Below are positions 18,818-27,759 of a stretch of DNA of 64,000 nucleotides, piece after piece (the stretch's first letter is position 1; each line of letters opens with the position of its first letter). Below the pieces are notes generated by a model. That model was not told the origin of the DNA, did not search any database, and was given only the letters and a program-made list of their open reading frames with translations. The position numbers and the translations under genes were made by a program. The DNA is taken from NCBI GenBank assembly GCA_040779345.1, contig JBFONU010000003.1, positions 186,001-250,000 of the forward strand. The letters run 5' to 3'. Source of the stretch: Thalassotalea_H sp040779345 (lineage in GTDB: Bacteria; Pseudomonadota; Gammaproteobacteria; Enterobacterales; Alteromonadaceae).

Positions 18818-19480
18818 TTAATTTTTAATAAAACCGCTTTGCATTAACAAAGATTCTGTAACACCAGATGGTGCTTCTTGGCTCTCATTTTTTTTCAATA
18901 ATAACCGTTCAATATAGCGAGCCATTACATCAACTTCTATATTCACTTTACTACCCACTTGATAACTTGGCATGATAGTTTGCGCACTCGTATGCGGCAC
19001 AATAGTTAAACGAAATTGCTCATGCGTTAAACTGTTAACCGTTAAACTAACACCATCAATGGTGATTGAGCCTTTTTCAGCGATATAGGGAGCTATATCA
19101 TCAGACATACTTAGCCAATATTCAATACTGTTACCATTTTGGCTAATTGCTTGAATCGTTGAGACAGCATCAACATGGCCAGAAACAATATGACCGCCAA
19201 AACGTGTTGTTGCCAGCATGGCTTTTTCTAAGTTAACTTCCTGGTTTGGACCATAATTTGCAAAAGCAGTGCGGGTTAATGTTTCTTTAGAAACATCTGC
19301 GCTAAAGCTTTGGTGATCAAAGGAAACCACTGTTAAACAAATGCCATTCGTCGCAATAGAGTCACCTAACTTTACGTCACTCATATCCAGTGATTGTGTG
19401 TTAACAGTGAGTCGAGCGCCTTGCTCGTTAATATTAATTTGCTTTATTTTACCAACGGCTTCAATAATTCCAGTAAACAT
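18818..19480 (-). CDS. ribE: riboflavin synthase, alpha subunit
   Basis: This is a 220-residue trimeric-type riboflavin synthase that dismutates two 6,7-dimethyl-8-ribityllumazines to riboflavin. It has the expected internal duplication: MFTGIIEAVGKI at the start of barrel 1 and the FGGHIVSGHVDAVSTI repeat opening barrel 2 near residue 95. A lumazine-binding GSITIDGVSLTVN follows in the second half. The last about 25 residues form a slightly longer tail than usual. The enzyme acts downstream of RibD and RibBA, which flank it in the same operon. The lumazine synthase gene ribH is not in this window. Confidence 0.95.
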   Translation of the reverse strand: MFTGIIEAVGKIKQININEQGARLTVNTQSLDMSDVKLGDSIATNGICLTVVSFDHQSFSADVSKETLTRTAFANYGPNQEVNLEKAMLATTRFGGHIVSGHVDAVSTIQAISQNGNSIEYWLSMSDDIAPYIAEKGSITIDGVSLTVNSLTHEQFRLTIVPHTSAQTIMPSYQVGSKVNIEVDVMARYIERLLLKKNESQEAPSGVTESLLMQSGFIKN

Positions 19481-19537
19481 GAGATGCCTCTATCAAAATT
19501 CTTATCATTCGGTTTTCTAGTTAAGCGATTACGATAC

Positions 19538-20668
19538 TTACTCTTTAAATTGGCCAATGATTTTTAAATCATCACCAATGATGGTGACTTCAGCAAAAGA
19601 CAATTTTTTAGCTTGAGAAAGTTTATCAATCATTGGCATTTTCACCAGCCCATAACCTTCATTTCCCATCAACTTTGCTGCCTGATATAGGACAAGTTCA
19701 TCCACTAAATCTTGCTCGATAAAGGCGCCAGATAATGACATGCCTGACTCGATTAAAACCTCATTACAGCCTTTATCCGCTAGCAATTTTAGCACTGCAG
19801 TTAAATCAACGTATTCACTTTTTACGGCTTTAGGTAATATGACTTCTTCTACAAAATGCGGCCATTGATGGCTATTTTCAATGCTTGTTCTTACGATGAT
19901 CACTTTAGATTGGACACTAAAAAGCGCTAAGTCCGGCGTTAGCCGATTTTTCGTATCAATAATTAGTCGCATGGGCTGTCTCACCTCAGCCTCTAAATAG
20001 CTGTTCTTCAAATCACCTAATTCGGACCAACGCACATTCATTCTAGCATTATCAACGAATACTGAGTCAGCGCCCGAGATGATCGCACAACTTTGTGCTC
20101 TTAGCCTTTGTACGTCTTGACGGGCATCAGTTGACGTGATCCACTGGCTTTCGCCACTTGCCATCGCCGTTTTACCATCTAAGCTAGACGCGAGTTTACA
20201 ACGAATAAATGGTAAACCTGTTGTCATTCGCTTAATAAAGCCAATATTTAAGCGCTGTGCATCCTCAGCTAATAAACCCGACTTAATTTCTATACCGGCT
20301 TGCGACAGCATAGTTAAGCCTTGGCCAGAAACTTGTGGATTTGGATCAACCATAGCCACAACAACTGTATCGACTCCGGCCTTAATTAATGCGTTAGCGC
20401 ATGGCGGCGTTCTACCAACATGCGAGCAAGGCTCCAACGTCACATAAGCTGTAGCGCCTCGAGATTTTTCTCCTGCCATTGCAATGGCATTAACTTCCGC
20501 ATGGCCTTGTCCAGCTTTAAGGTGAAAACCTTCGCCGACAATTTCCCCATGCTTTACAAGCACACAACCGACTCTTGGGTTCGGAGATGTTGTATAACGC
20601 CCTTGTTCAGCCAGGTGAATAGCCCTAGCCATAAACTGATGATCTTCTAGCGTAAAAGTAGCTTTCAT
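19538..20668 (-). CDS. ribD: bifunctional riboflavin deaminase/reductase RibD
   Basis: RibD deaminates and then reduces the pyrimidine product of GTP cyclohydrolase II. The N-terminal cytidine-deaminase-like domain has GHAEVNAIAMA and LEPCSHVGRTPPCANAL, the zinc-binding His/Cys set. The C-terminal domain from about residue 145 (RCKLASSLDGKTAMASGES) is the NADPH-dependent reductase. I chose ATG at 20668 because it lies four bases past the nrdR stop and gives a family-like N-terminus of 376 residues. In-frame ATG at 20692 or TTG at 20707 would extend it by 8-13 residues into nrdR. Confidence 0.93.
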   Translation of the reverse strand: MKATFTLEDHQFMARAIHLAEQGRYTTSPNPRVGCVLVKHGEIVGEGFHLKAGQGHAEVNAIAMAGEKSRGATAYVTLEPCSHVGRTPPCANALIKAGVDTVVVAMVDPNPQVSGQGLTMLSQAGIEIKSGLLAEDAQRLNIGFIKRMTTGLPFIRCKLASSLDGKTAMASGESQWITSTDARQDVQRLRAQSCAIISGADSVFVDNARMNVRWSELGDLKNSYLEAEVRQPMRLIIDTKNRLTPDLALFSVQSKVIIVRTSIENSHQWPHFVEEVILPKAVKSEYVDLTAVLKLLADKGCNEVLIESGMSLSGAFIEQDLVDELVLYQAAKLMGNEGYGLVKMPMIDKLSQAKKLSFAEVTIIGDDLKIIGQFKE

Positions 20669-20672
20669 TAGG

Positions 20673-21152
20673 TTATGTTTTTTCTGTGTCATCGCGTGTT
20701 TTTTCAAGACCTAAACGGGCAATTTCTTCACTAAACTCTTTAATATCTTCAAAGGAGCGATACACAGATGCAAATCTGACATAGGCAACTTTATCAAGCA
20801 CTTTAAGTTGCTCCATAATAAAATTTCCTAACGATTCACTGGGAATTTCTCGCTCGCCAGTTGCACGTAGTTGAGATTTAACTTTGTTAATGGCAAGTTC
20901 AACTTGCTCAACACCAACGGGCCTTTTTTCGAGTGCTCGAAGAAAGCCACTACGCATTTTATCTTCATTAAATGGCTCTCTAGAACCATCACGCTTAATG
21001 ATTCTCGGCATAACTAGCTCAGCCGTTTCAAAGGTAGTAAATCGCTCTTGGCATGCCAAGCATTCACGACGACGTCGAATTTGGTAACCGTCAGAAACAA
21101 GTCGAGAATCAATGACTTTGGTATCATTAGCCGTACAAAATGGGCAATACAT
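20673..21152 (-). CDS. nrdR: transcriptional repressor NrdR
   Basis: This is a 159-residue ribonucleotide-reductase regulator. The N-terminal zinc ribbon (CPFC about residues 3-6, and ECLACQERF about 31-39) binds NrdR boxes. The ATP-cone domain (about 46-136, starting PRIIKRDGSREPFNEDKM) senses ATP/dATP. The length is standard. It heads the riboflavin operon, a very common bacterial arrangement, and lies downstream of glyA with a terminator between. Confidence 0.97.
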   Translation of the reverse strand: MYCPFCTANDTKVIDSRLVSDGYQIRRRRECLACQERFTTFETAELVMPRIIKRDGSREPFNEDKMRSGFLRALEKRPVGVEQVELAINKVKSQLRATGEREIPSESLGNFIMEQLKVLDKVAYVRFASVYRSFEDIKEFSEEIARLGLEKTRDDTEKT

Positions 21153-21240
21153 ACAAGTTCTACTTTTGATAAATGAATAACGCTATTTTAAGGCATTTCA
21201 AAATGCTTGTAACTGTTTATTCGGTTAGGATTAAAAAAGA

Positions 21241-21270
21241 AAAAGCTCAAACGTTAAGGTTTGAGCTTTT
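21241..21270 (-). terminator. terminator of glyA
   Basis: A perfect stem AAAAGCTCAAAC / GTTTGAGCTTTT with a 6-base loop lies about 80 bases past the glyA stop. On the minus strand it runs into a T-rich tract. It separates glyA from nrdR. Confidence 0.85.
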
Positions 21271-21350
21271 AAAGTTATCATTCGTATCATTAACGTGTTG
21301 TCAACAGACTATGAATCTAGCGACTGGCATAATGACGCGTGATCAATACA

Positions 21351-22610
21351 TTACTTACCATACACAGGAAAACGTGCACATAACGCTTTCACATTTTCTT
21401 GCACAGTCGCTATAGTATTTTCATTGTTAATATCATCTAAAATATCACAAATCCAACCGGTTAAGCTTTTAGTCTCTTCAATACCAAAGCCACGACGAGT
21501 AATGGCTGGCGTACCTAAACGAAGACCTGATGTAACAAACGGTGAACGAGGATCATTAGGTACTGAGTTTTTATTTACTGTGATGTGCGCTTTGCCTAAA
21601 GCAGCGTCGGCATCTTTACCTGTGATATCTTTATCGATTAAATCAAGTAATAACAAGTGATTTTCAGTACCGTTTGAAACAACTTTATAACCACGTTCTT
21701 GAAGAACAGCAACCATGGCTTTAGCGTTGTCTAATACATTTTGTTGGTAGGCTTTAAATTCTGGCGCGAGTGCTTCTTTAAATGCTACCGCTTTAGCCGC
21801 AATAATATGCATTAATGGGCCACCTTGGCCGCCAGGGAAAACCGCACTATTTAATTTTTTATAAACGTCTTCATCATCACAGCCAGAAACAATAAGTCCA
21901 CCACGAGGGCCAGCTAACGTTTTATGTGTGGTAGTCGTCACTACGTGAGCATGTGGTACTGGGTTAGGGTATAAACCTGCGGCAATTAAACCGGCAACGT
22001 GAGCCATATCAACAAAGAAATAAGCACCAACGCTATCAGCGATTTTTCTCATGCGTGCCCAATCAACGACACCAGAGAATGCAGAAAAACCACCAATGAT
22101 CATTTCTGGTTTATGCTCTTGTGCTAAACGTTCCATTTCTTCGTAATCAATATCACCCGTTTCAGGGTGAAGGCCATATTGAAATGCTTCGTATGACTTA
22201 CCCGAAAAGTTTACGTGTGAACCATGCGTTAAATGTCCACCGTGCGCTAAGCTCATACCTAATACTTTTCCGCCAGGCTTAACAAGCGCTTGAAATACCG
22301 CAGCATTGGCTTGAGAGCCTGCATGTGGTTGAACATTAGCATAGGTTGCGCCAAATAATTCTTTTGCGCGATCAATCGCTAATTGCTCAGCTACATCTAC
22401 ATATTCACAACCACCGTAATAACGTTTTCCAGGGTAACCTTCGGCATATTTATTGGTTAACTGAGAGCCCTGTGCTTCAAGTACGCGTGGACTACAGTAA
22501 TTTTCAGAAGCAATTAATTCAATGTGTTCTTCTTGGCGCACAACTTCACTGCTCATCGCCTGATACAATTCAGGGTCAAAATCAGCAATATTCATATCAC
22601 GAGTAAACAT
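21351..22610 (-). CDS. glyA: serine hydroxymethyltransferase
   Basis: GlyA is 419 residues, a PLP enzyme that interconverts serine and glycine with tetrahydrofolate and supplies one-carbon units. Clear motifs are EHIELIASENYCSPRVLEAQ near the N-terminus, NVQPHAGSQANAAVF for cofactor binding, and VVTTTTHKTLAGPRGG, with the Schiff-base Lys in THK near residue 230. The length and ends match the enterobacterial enzyme. It stands upstream of nrdR, a frequent neighbour in gammaproteobacteria. Confidence 0.97.
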   Translation of the reverse strand: MFTRDMNIADFDPELYQAMSSEVVRQEEHIELIASENYCSPRVLEAQGSQLTNKYAEGYPGKRYYGGCEYVDVAEQLAIDRAKELFGATYANVQPHAGSQANAAVFQALVKPGGKVLGMSLAHGGHLTHGSHVNFSGKSYEAFQYGLHPETGDIDYEEMERLAQEHKPEMIIGGFSAFSGVVDWARMRKIADSVGAYFFVDMAHVAGLIAAGLYPNPVPHAHVVTTTTHKTLAGPRGGLIVSGCDDEDVYKKLNSAVFPGGQGGPLMHIIAAKAVAFKEALAPEFKAYQQNVLDNAKAMVAVLQERGYKVVSNGTENHLLLLDLIDKDITGKDADAALGKAHITVNKNSVPNDPRSPFVTSGLRLGTPAITRRGFGIEETKSLTGWICDILDDINNENTIATVQENVKALCARFPVYGK

Positions 22611-22911
22611 ATTTTATCCTCAAGTAGTGAGCCAGTGTCACAATCAACAGGCTATCTTGGTAAATTCAATTTTAATGGCGCATATTCTGCCTGAAAAAGG
22701 CCAAATTGTACACGTTAAAACCCGTTAGAATGCGTTCTATTTGCAATGAACTATTCCAAGGATATTGTAAAATATGCGCTAAAAGTTTTCTTAAACGAGA
22801 TCAAATTCGTCTTGAGGATAATATATCGAATTAAAAACCAAAGAACAACAAATAAAAAACAACAATAAAAACTCAAACCGAATTATATTTAGCCTTAAAG
22901 GTAGTTTACTG
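22611..22911. other. 301-bp intergenic region, glyA leader side
   Basis: No ORF with coding character is seen. The part next to glyA (22611-22750) should hold its promoter. A glycine riboswitch or purine operator was looked for by eye and not recognised. The distal half is A-rich and may form the end of the upstream minus-strand operon, but no clear terminator hairpin is visible. Confidence 0.4.
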
Positions 22912-23604
22912 TTAATAGTTTGATATTTTTACAGATAAATCTTTGTATTCTTTTTGGCGCTTTCTGTGGATTATCTCAGAAACCAAATACACCACACCGA
23001 TAAAGACATTAATAAAAATAAGAGGTGTCAATAATGACTTGTCTTCTTGTTGACCTAGAGAGAAAACAAACCAGTTGGCTAAAACACCAAAAGGTAAACA
23101 TGACCATTTCGATAGTTTCATATATTTCATTGATGATTCACAACCAGCAATGGCATTCTCAATAGCTTTATCGGGACTATCGCTTATCTGTGTCCATATT
23201 TTTGCGCGAATTTTCATTTCATAATAAACAAAAATTAATGACATTAACCCACCAAAGCCAAGATAAGTATTCCATGGTTGTCCAAACTCTCCGTTAAATA
23301 CACCAAAGATAAAGGCGATTAACAAACTCACAGTCGCAATAATATTTAAGGCAAAACATGTTTTTGCCCATAATGTGCGTTTTCTCGTTTGTTTAAGTAA
23401 CACTTGAATGTCGGTTTTTTCAACCTTTTGGGATTGCCAATCTTGAGTTAACTTTTCCCACTGTTCATCGATAATGGAGGTATCAAGCGAAACCTGATCA
23501 CTTTTTTTAGGCAAACTAGTGACATCAAGGTGTGTATCCGCCTTTTTTTCACTGTGGATAGTGCTTTTATTTTTCTCATTTAATGGTGTGTTTTCTTCGT
23601 TCAT
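22912..23604 (-). CDS. four-helix membrane protein, putative regulator of adjacent sigma factor
   Basis: I do not recognise this 230-residue protein. The first about 80 residues are hydrophilic (Lys/Glu/Gln-rich, with WEKLTQDWQSQKVEKTDIQ). They are followed by two pairs of hydrophobic helices at about 85-105, 115-130, 172-187 and 193-210. The start overlaps the stop of the sigma-factor gene by four bases (ATGA), so the two are cotranslated. A cytoplasmic N-domain plus membrane anchor encoded directly after an ECF-like sigma factor is the classical position for an anti-sigma factor. No ZAS-type His-Cys-Cys motif is present, so that role is inferred from position only. Confidence 0.6.
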   Translation of the reverse strand: MNEENTPLNEKNKSTIHSEKKADTHLDVTSLPKKSDQVSLDTSIIDEQWEKLTQDWQSQKVEKTDIQVLLKQTRKRTLWAKTCFALNIIATVSLLIAFIFGVFNGEFGQPWNTYLGFGGLMSLIFVYYEMKIRAKIWTQISDSPDKAIENAIAGCESSMKYMKLSKWSCLPFGVLANWFVFSLGQQEDKSLLTPLIFINVFIGVVYLVSEIIHRKRQKEYKDLSVKISNY

Positions 23605-24200
23605 ACCGACTCCAATAACTGCGCAAGAGCGGCTTTTGCTCGTTGTAACCTTACACCCACTAAATTACTTGAAATAGCTAAGATATCAGCAATTTCTTGG
23701 TAAGACATCCCCTCTAATGCCAACGTTATCACTTGTTGCTGGTCAAGTTTTAGTTTTCGAATGGCTTCGCCAAGGCGTTGTTGTCGTTGTTTTTTATCAA
23801 GCGATTGGTAAGGCGTTGGCTGTTGATGATCTTCCTCAGCTTCCTGCGACACGTTACTTAAGTCTTGATCAACTTTGATTGTTTTCACCGCTTTTGCGAC
23901 ATGTGTCGCCAAAACATTATGCGCTATACGTGCGACAAATGTTTTAACGGCAGCATCATGTCTAAAATTTGGTAGGGCTCGCCAAATGTTTAAAGCAATT
24001 TCTTGAAATAATTCATCTTGGATCGCGGGTTTCGCTTCAAAACCGGTGATGATATGACGAAGCAATTTTTCATACTTCGTCATCCACTGGGTGAAAGTAT
24101 CTTGATGATCTAATGATAAACTCAATGAATAACTCGCAGTAGTCACTTTTGTCGCTTGAAAGCGATCTTGTTGTAGCAGTAATTCTACCGAATTATTCAT
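23601..24200 (-). CDS. ECF-type RNA polymerase sigma factor
   Basis: This is a sigma-70-family factor of about 199 residues. Region 2 lies at about residues 30-95 (YEKLLRHIITGF, then QDELFQEIALNIWRALPNF and KTFVARIAHNVLATH). Region 4 is at about 140-195 with the HTH MSYQEIADILAISSNLVGVRL. No regions 1 or 3 are present, as in ECF sigma factors. The Q-D-ELFQEI and HN segments resemble marine ECF groups that lack a classic anti-sigma. The ATG at 24200 is preferred over TTG at 24209, because an AAGATG-like site lies about 10 bases upstream. It overlaps the following membrane-protein gene. Confidence 0.85.
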   Translation of the reverse strand: MNNSVELLLQQDRFQATKVTTASYSLSLSLDHQDTFTQWMTKYEKLLRHIITGFEAKPAIQDELFQEIALNIWRALPNFRHDAAVKTFVARIAHNVLATHVAKAVKTIKVDQDLSNVSQEAEEDHQQPTPYQSLDKKQRQQRLGEAIRKLKLDQQQVITLALEGMSYQEIADILAISSNLVGVRLQRAKAALAQLLESV

Positions 24201-24243
24201 AATAAACAATCATCTTGAACGATACTTTACTTCAATTTAATGA

Positions 24244-25407
24244 CTAACTTAGTGACATCACGACTTTTTCAGAGGTTAACTTTTTCGCAAGCGTTAACAC
24301 CAAGCCAATGGTTAAAACGATAGTTGCACCACTAGTCACTAATAACACCATCCAATCAACCGGTAATCCTTTAAATAAATCTTCCATTAATAACGATTGA
24401 CCAGATATTGGCATCCACTCTGTCCAGGCAGGTTTATCATCCATCATCATCATTGCCATAGGGACAAAACTTGGTAGCATGATGAGCATAGTCACCGTCG
24501 ATTGTGCTTCTTTAAACGTTTTAGCTTGGAAAGCAAAAAATAGTTGCAACGATGAAGCTAAAAAGCAGATAGGGATCAACAATAACATCAAAGCAATGGC
24601 TGTTGTTAAGTCGATATTAAACGTTGCGCCTATTTTTGCTAAATCAACAAAGTTCATTGAAAATGAAGTTAAAGAAAGCATTAACGTTATTGATATAATG
24701 GCAATAATACTTGAACAAAAAAGTTTAGCTAAGACAATTTTAACCGTACTTACAGGTTGGCATAATAGCATTTCTAAAACATTACGTTCACGCTCACCAG
24801 CACTTGAATCAATGGAAATAGATAAGCCTGACATAAAGGCCCCCATCATTAAATACATGCCTAAGACCAATGAAATCATCACCGCATTACTTGTTGGTAA
24901 TGAAGTGTCTTGCTCTTGTAATTTAACAGGTTGCAATAGTTTAACGTCGATACCTCGAACTAATAAACGCTTATAACCTATGGTACGTGAATAGTCTCGA
25001 ACTACTTCTCTAATTCTCCGTATAGGCGAGGCTAATGATTTTTCACCGTACTCAGCACGTAAAATTATTTCGATTGGTTTCCCATCTGACATATCTTGAG
25101 AAAATGTATCAGGAATGATGAAATCAATATTGCGCTCATTCCAATTACGTTCCTCATCTTCAGGTACATCAGCAAACGCAAGAATATTTTCATCTTTAAA
25201 GGCTTTGATCAATTTTGGCGCATACTCAGCCCCGGTAAATTTGACATAAATAGGAGGGTTATCAACGGCCTCTTTTATCATGACTTTTGACATCACCATA
25301 ATCATTATCGGTAGTAGCACCCCCATACTTAAGGCGACCATTAATGCACGTTTATCACGAAAAGCTTCTTTTAATTCTTTGATTAATAATGCTTTGAATT
25401 GGATCAT
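24244..25407 (-). CDS. ABC transporter permease (NatB/ABC-2 type)
   Basis: This is a 387-residue ABC-2 permease. It has one N-terminal helix (about 20-38), a large extracytoplasmic domain (about 40-175), and five helices in the C-terminal half. The segment GERERNVLEMLLCQPVSTVKIVLAKL at about 215 is typical of NatB/YhaP-like exporters. With the overlapping ATPase it forms a two-gene exporter resembling the sodium extrusion system NatAB, but such permeases also export peptides or lipids, so the substrate is open. Its start overlaps the ATPase stop by 4 bases. Confidence 0.85.
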   Translation of the reverse strand: MIQFKALLIKELKEAFRDKRALMVALSMGVLLPIMIMVMSKVMIKEAVDNPPIYVKFTGAEYAPKLIKAFKDENILAFADVPEDEERNWNERNIDFIIPDTFSQDMSDGKPIEIILRAEYGEKSLASPIRRIREVVRDYSRTIGYKRLLVRGIDVKLLQPVKLQEQDTSLPTSNAVMISLVLGMYLMMGAFMSGLSISIDSSAGERERNVLEMLLCQPVSTVKIVLAKLFCSSIIAIISITLMLSLTSFSMNFVDLAKIGATFNIDLTTAIALMLLLIPICFLASSLQLFFAFQAKTFKEAQSTVTMLIMLPSFVPMAMMMMDDKPAWTEWMPISGQSLLMEDLFKGLPVDWMVLLVTSGATIVLTIGLVLTLAKKLTSEKVVMSLS

Positions 25408-26150
25408 GCAGCTACTCCTTCATCTGAGCCTATTAATTTAACAAAGGCTTCTTCTAACAGGGTTTCACCGGCAAGATCGCAAAGCTCTTGTGGTGTACCT
25501 TGTGCAGCCAATCTACCGTTAGCAACAATGATCACTCGATCACAAAGTGCTGCAACTTCTTGCATAACATGTGATGAAAATAAAATACAATGCCCTTTCG
25601 CTTTAAACTTACTTAAATAGTTTCGAAGCACTCGTGTACTCATCACATCTAAACCACGAGTGGGTTCATCAAGGACAAAGTTTTGTGGTTGATGTACAAG
25701 TGCTTGAGCTAACGTCACTTTCATTCGTTGACCTTGAGAAAAACCGGCTGTTTTACGATGTGCCAACTCTTGCATGTCTAAATCATTCAACACGTTTTCA
25801 ATCGCTTGTTTTTTTGCTTTACCGGTTAAACCGTGCAAACTAGCAAAATAATCAATTTGCTCATAAGCCGTTAATCGCTCATACAATCCAAATTTGTCAG
25901 GAAAAATACCTAGTCTTGCACGTGCTGCAATGGGATCTTCGGTTACGTGAATACCATCGATAGTGGCAAAACCTTCATCGGCAGATAATAAGCCATAAAG
26001 CGTACGTAAACAGGTGGTTTTACCCGCTCCATTTGGCCCTAAAATTCCAGTGATTTCACCATCCTTTGCCTGAAAAGATAAACCATCTAAGGCTTTTACG
26101 GTGTCTTTTTTTGATTTAAAACTTTTATGTAAATTATTTACTTCAATCAT
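25404..26150 (-). CDS. ABC transporter ATP-binding protein (NatA type)
   Basis: This is a 248-residue ATPase. Walker A is GPNGAGKTT at about residues 38-46, the signature is FSQGQRMKVTLA, and Walker B is NFVLDEPTRGLD; the switch His lies in FSSHVMQEV. The overall type is CcmA/NatA. I chose ATG at 26150, since AAGGA lies just before it and the frame begins MIEVNNLHKSF. The earlier in-frame start at 26171 would run into the hydrolase stop. It pairs with the overlapping permease. Confidence 0.9.
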   Translation of the reverse strand: MIEVNNLHKSFKSKKDTVKALDGLSFQAKDGEITGILGPNGAGKTTCLRTLYGLLSADEGFATIDGIHVTEDPIAARARLGIFPDKFGLYERLTAYEQIDYFASLHGLTGKAKKQAIENVLNDLDMQELAHRKTAGFSQGQRMKVTLAQALVHQPQNFVLDEPTRGLDVMSTRVLRNYLSKFKAKGHCILFSSHVMQEVAALCDRVIIVANGRLAAQGTPQELCDLAGETLLEEAFVKLIGSDEGVAA

Positions 26151-26160
26151 AATTATTTCC

Positions 26161-27636
26161 TTATATGCCACCGTTTAAACCAGTCATAAATGACTCGGCT
26201 GGAATTTCATCTAAACAAGATTCGTCTAAATCATTCGGATTTTTCTCATTTAAAAATTCATTGATGACATTAACCGCACAGCCAGACATGCCTGGTGTAT
26301 GACTACTGTTTTTCATCACAATATGCTTACTATTAGGTAATGATTTATCAGAGAATTCACCATTACTTGGCGGGGTAACAGGATCAAGTTCCCCTGAGAT
26401 AATTAATGTCGGGATATCGGCAGTAACCGGCTGATAAAATGCGTCACTCGGACGATATTGTGGCCATAATGGACACGCCATTTTCCAAGACATTTGGCTA
26501 ATATTACCATTGAAGTTATTATCAGCATCAGCAGTAAACATCGCCTCAGTCATTTTCGGAATATCTTCATTACAGACAATATTAAATGTTAAGCCAACAT
26601 ACATCGCCGCTTCATCACTGTCGCCTGCGGCAGTTAAACCTGCAAATGGGGCAAAATTCCCTAATGAGGCTTGATGAATAATAAGCGGTACTAATGAGCG
26701 AGCTTCAACACTGTATAACTGCATAAAAATCGTTGATATAAACTTAGCTTTATTGACGATTAAAGACGTTTGCGTGCCAAAACGAGGATGCGGAATATTG
26801 ATCTTTAATGGCGATTTTTCAAGCTGAGCAACCACTTGATTGAATTCACTTTCTAATGCCGGATAAGCTTTTTGACAGTTTTCTTCTTTTTTACAGTTTT
26901 CTAGTAACATTGAAAATGAACGTGCGGCACTTTGACCAAATAAACCAATTGGTACTTCAATTGGGCCAACACTGTCTAACACAACACTCGTTAATGATTC
27001 GGGAAATAAACGCATATAGACTAAACCAGCTCGAGTGCCATATGAGCCACCATAAATCGCAATTTTCTCATGTCCTAGAGCAGCGCGTACGGCATCAAAA
27101 TCACGAATGGCATTTTCAGAGTTGTATTGACTTAAATCTCCCTTCAAATCAGCTAAACACTCTTTCACCACTTGTGGGGTAAAATCTTCGGGAAGTCCTG
27201 TATAAACATTTTGATCTACGGAGTCATCACACTGAAGAGGGTGAGATCCCCCCGTCCCACGTTGATCAACCAAAATTAAATCACGTGTTTTTCTTATTTC
27301 ATTAAATGCTTGATATAACCCACCAGCAAGGCTCACGGCAGCTTGGCCTGGCCCACCAGCAAGAAACATTAAGGGTTCCTTACTTTGACTTTTATCAATA
27401 GCGGGTAACACGGCAAAATTAATTGAAATACTTTCGCCATTCGGTTTTGAGTAATCCTCAGGTACGGTTAATTTACCGCACTTGACTTGCTGTTTAATAC
27501 CATCAACATGACAATCTTCTAATGATAATTTGTTTTCATTGGCCATTGCCTTACCTGCGACCAGCATTAAACCTAGTGCAGCAAAACTTTTTGCTGTTTT
27601 ACGATGTGAAATTAAACTTTTCCAAAATGCTTTCAT
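26161..27636 (-). CDS. secreted alpha/beta hydrolase, tripeptidyl-aminopeptidase-like
   Basis: This is a 491-residue exported hydrolase with a signal peptide to about residue 32 (ALGLMLVAGKAMANE). The oxyanion-loop motif is GGPGQAA near residue 75. The nucleophile Ser is in YGGSYGTRAGLVY near 170. The acid residue lies in SGELDPVTPP and the His in NSSHTPG, followed by a TAP-like C-terminal segment. Relatives include proline iminopeptidases and Streptomyces tripeptidyl aminopeptidases. ATG 27636 is favoured by GGAAGGA; the longer frame to 27705 has no such site. It lies 10 bases upstream of the ABC ATPase, so it may supply or process the exporter's substrate (inference). Confidence 0.82.
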   Translation of the reverse strand: MKAFWKSLISHRKTAKSFAALGLMLVAGKAMANENKLSLEDCHVDGIKQQVKCGKLTVPEDYSKPNGESISINFAVLPAIDKSQSKEPLMFLAGGPGQAAVSLAGGLYQAFNEIRKTRDLILVDQRGTGGSHPLQCDDSVDQNVYTGLPEDFTPQVVKECLADLKGDLSQYNSENAIRDFDAVRAALGHEKIAIYGGSYGTRAGLVYMRLFPESLTSVVLDSVGPIEVPIGLFGQSAARSFSMLLENCKKEENCQKAYPALESEFNQVVAQLEKSPLKINIPHPRFGTQTSLIVNKAKFISTIFMQLYSVEARSLVPLIIHQASLGNFAPFAGLTAAGDSDEAAMYVGLTFNIVCNEDIPKMTEAMFTADADNNFNGNISQMSWKMACPLWPQYRPSDAFYQPVTADIPTLIISGELDPVTPPSNGEFSDKSLPNSKHIVMKNSSHTPGMSGCAVNVINEFLNEKNPNDLDESCLDEIPAESFMTGLNGGI

Positions 27637-27759
27637 TTTATCCTTCCTTTTCAAGCGTCCACCATTTAGTCTTTGTGATAACGAATTTATTACAATTAAA
27701 TTCAATAATTATTAAATTGCTGTTAATTACCTGATAAACATATATTTTTAAGGATAATA

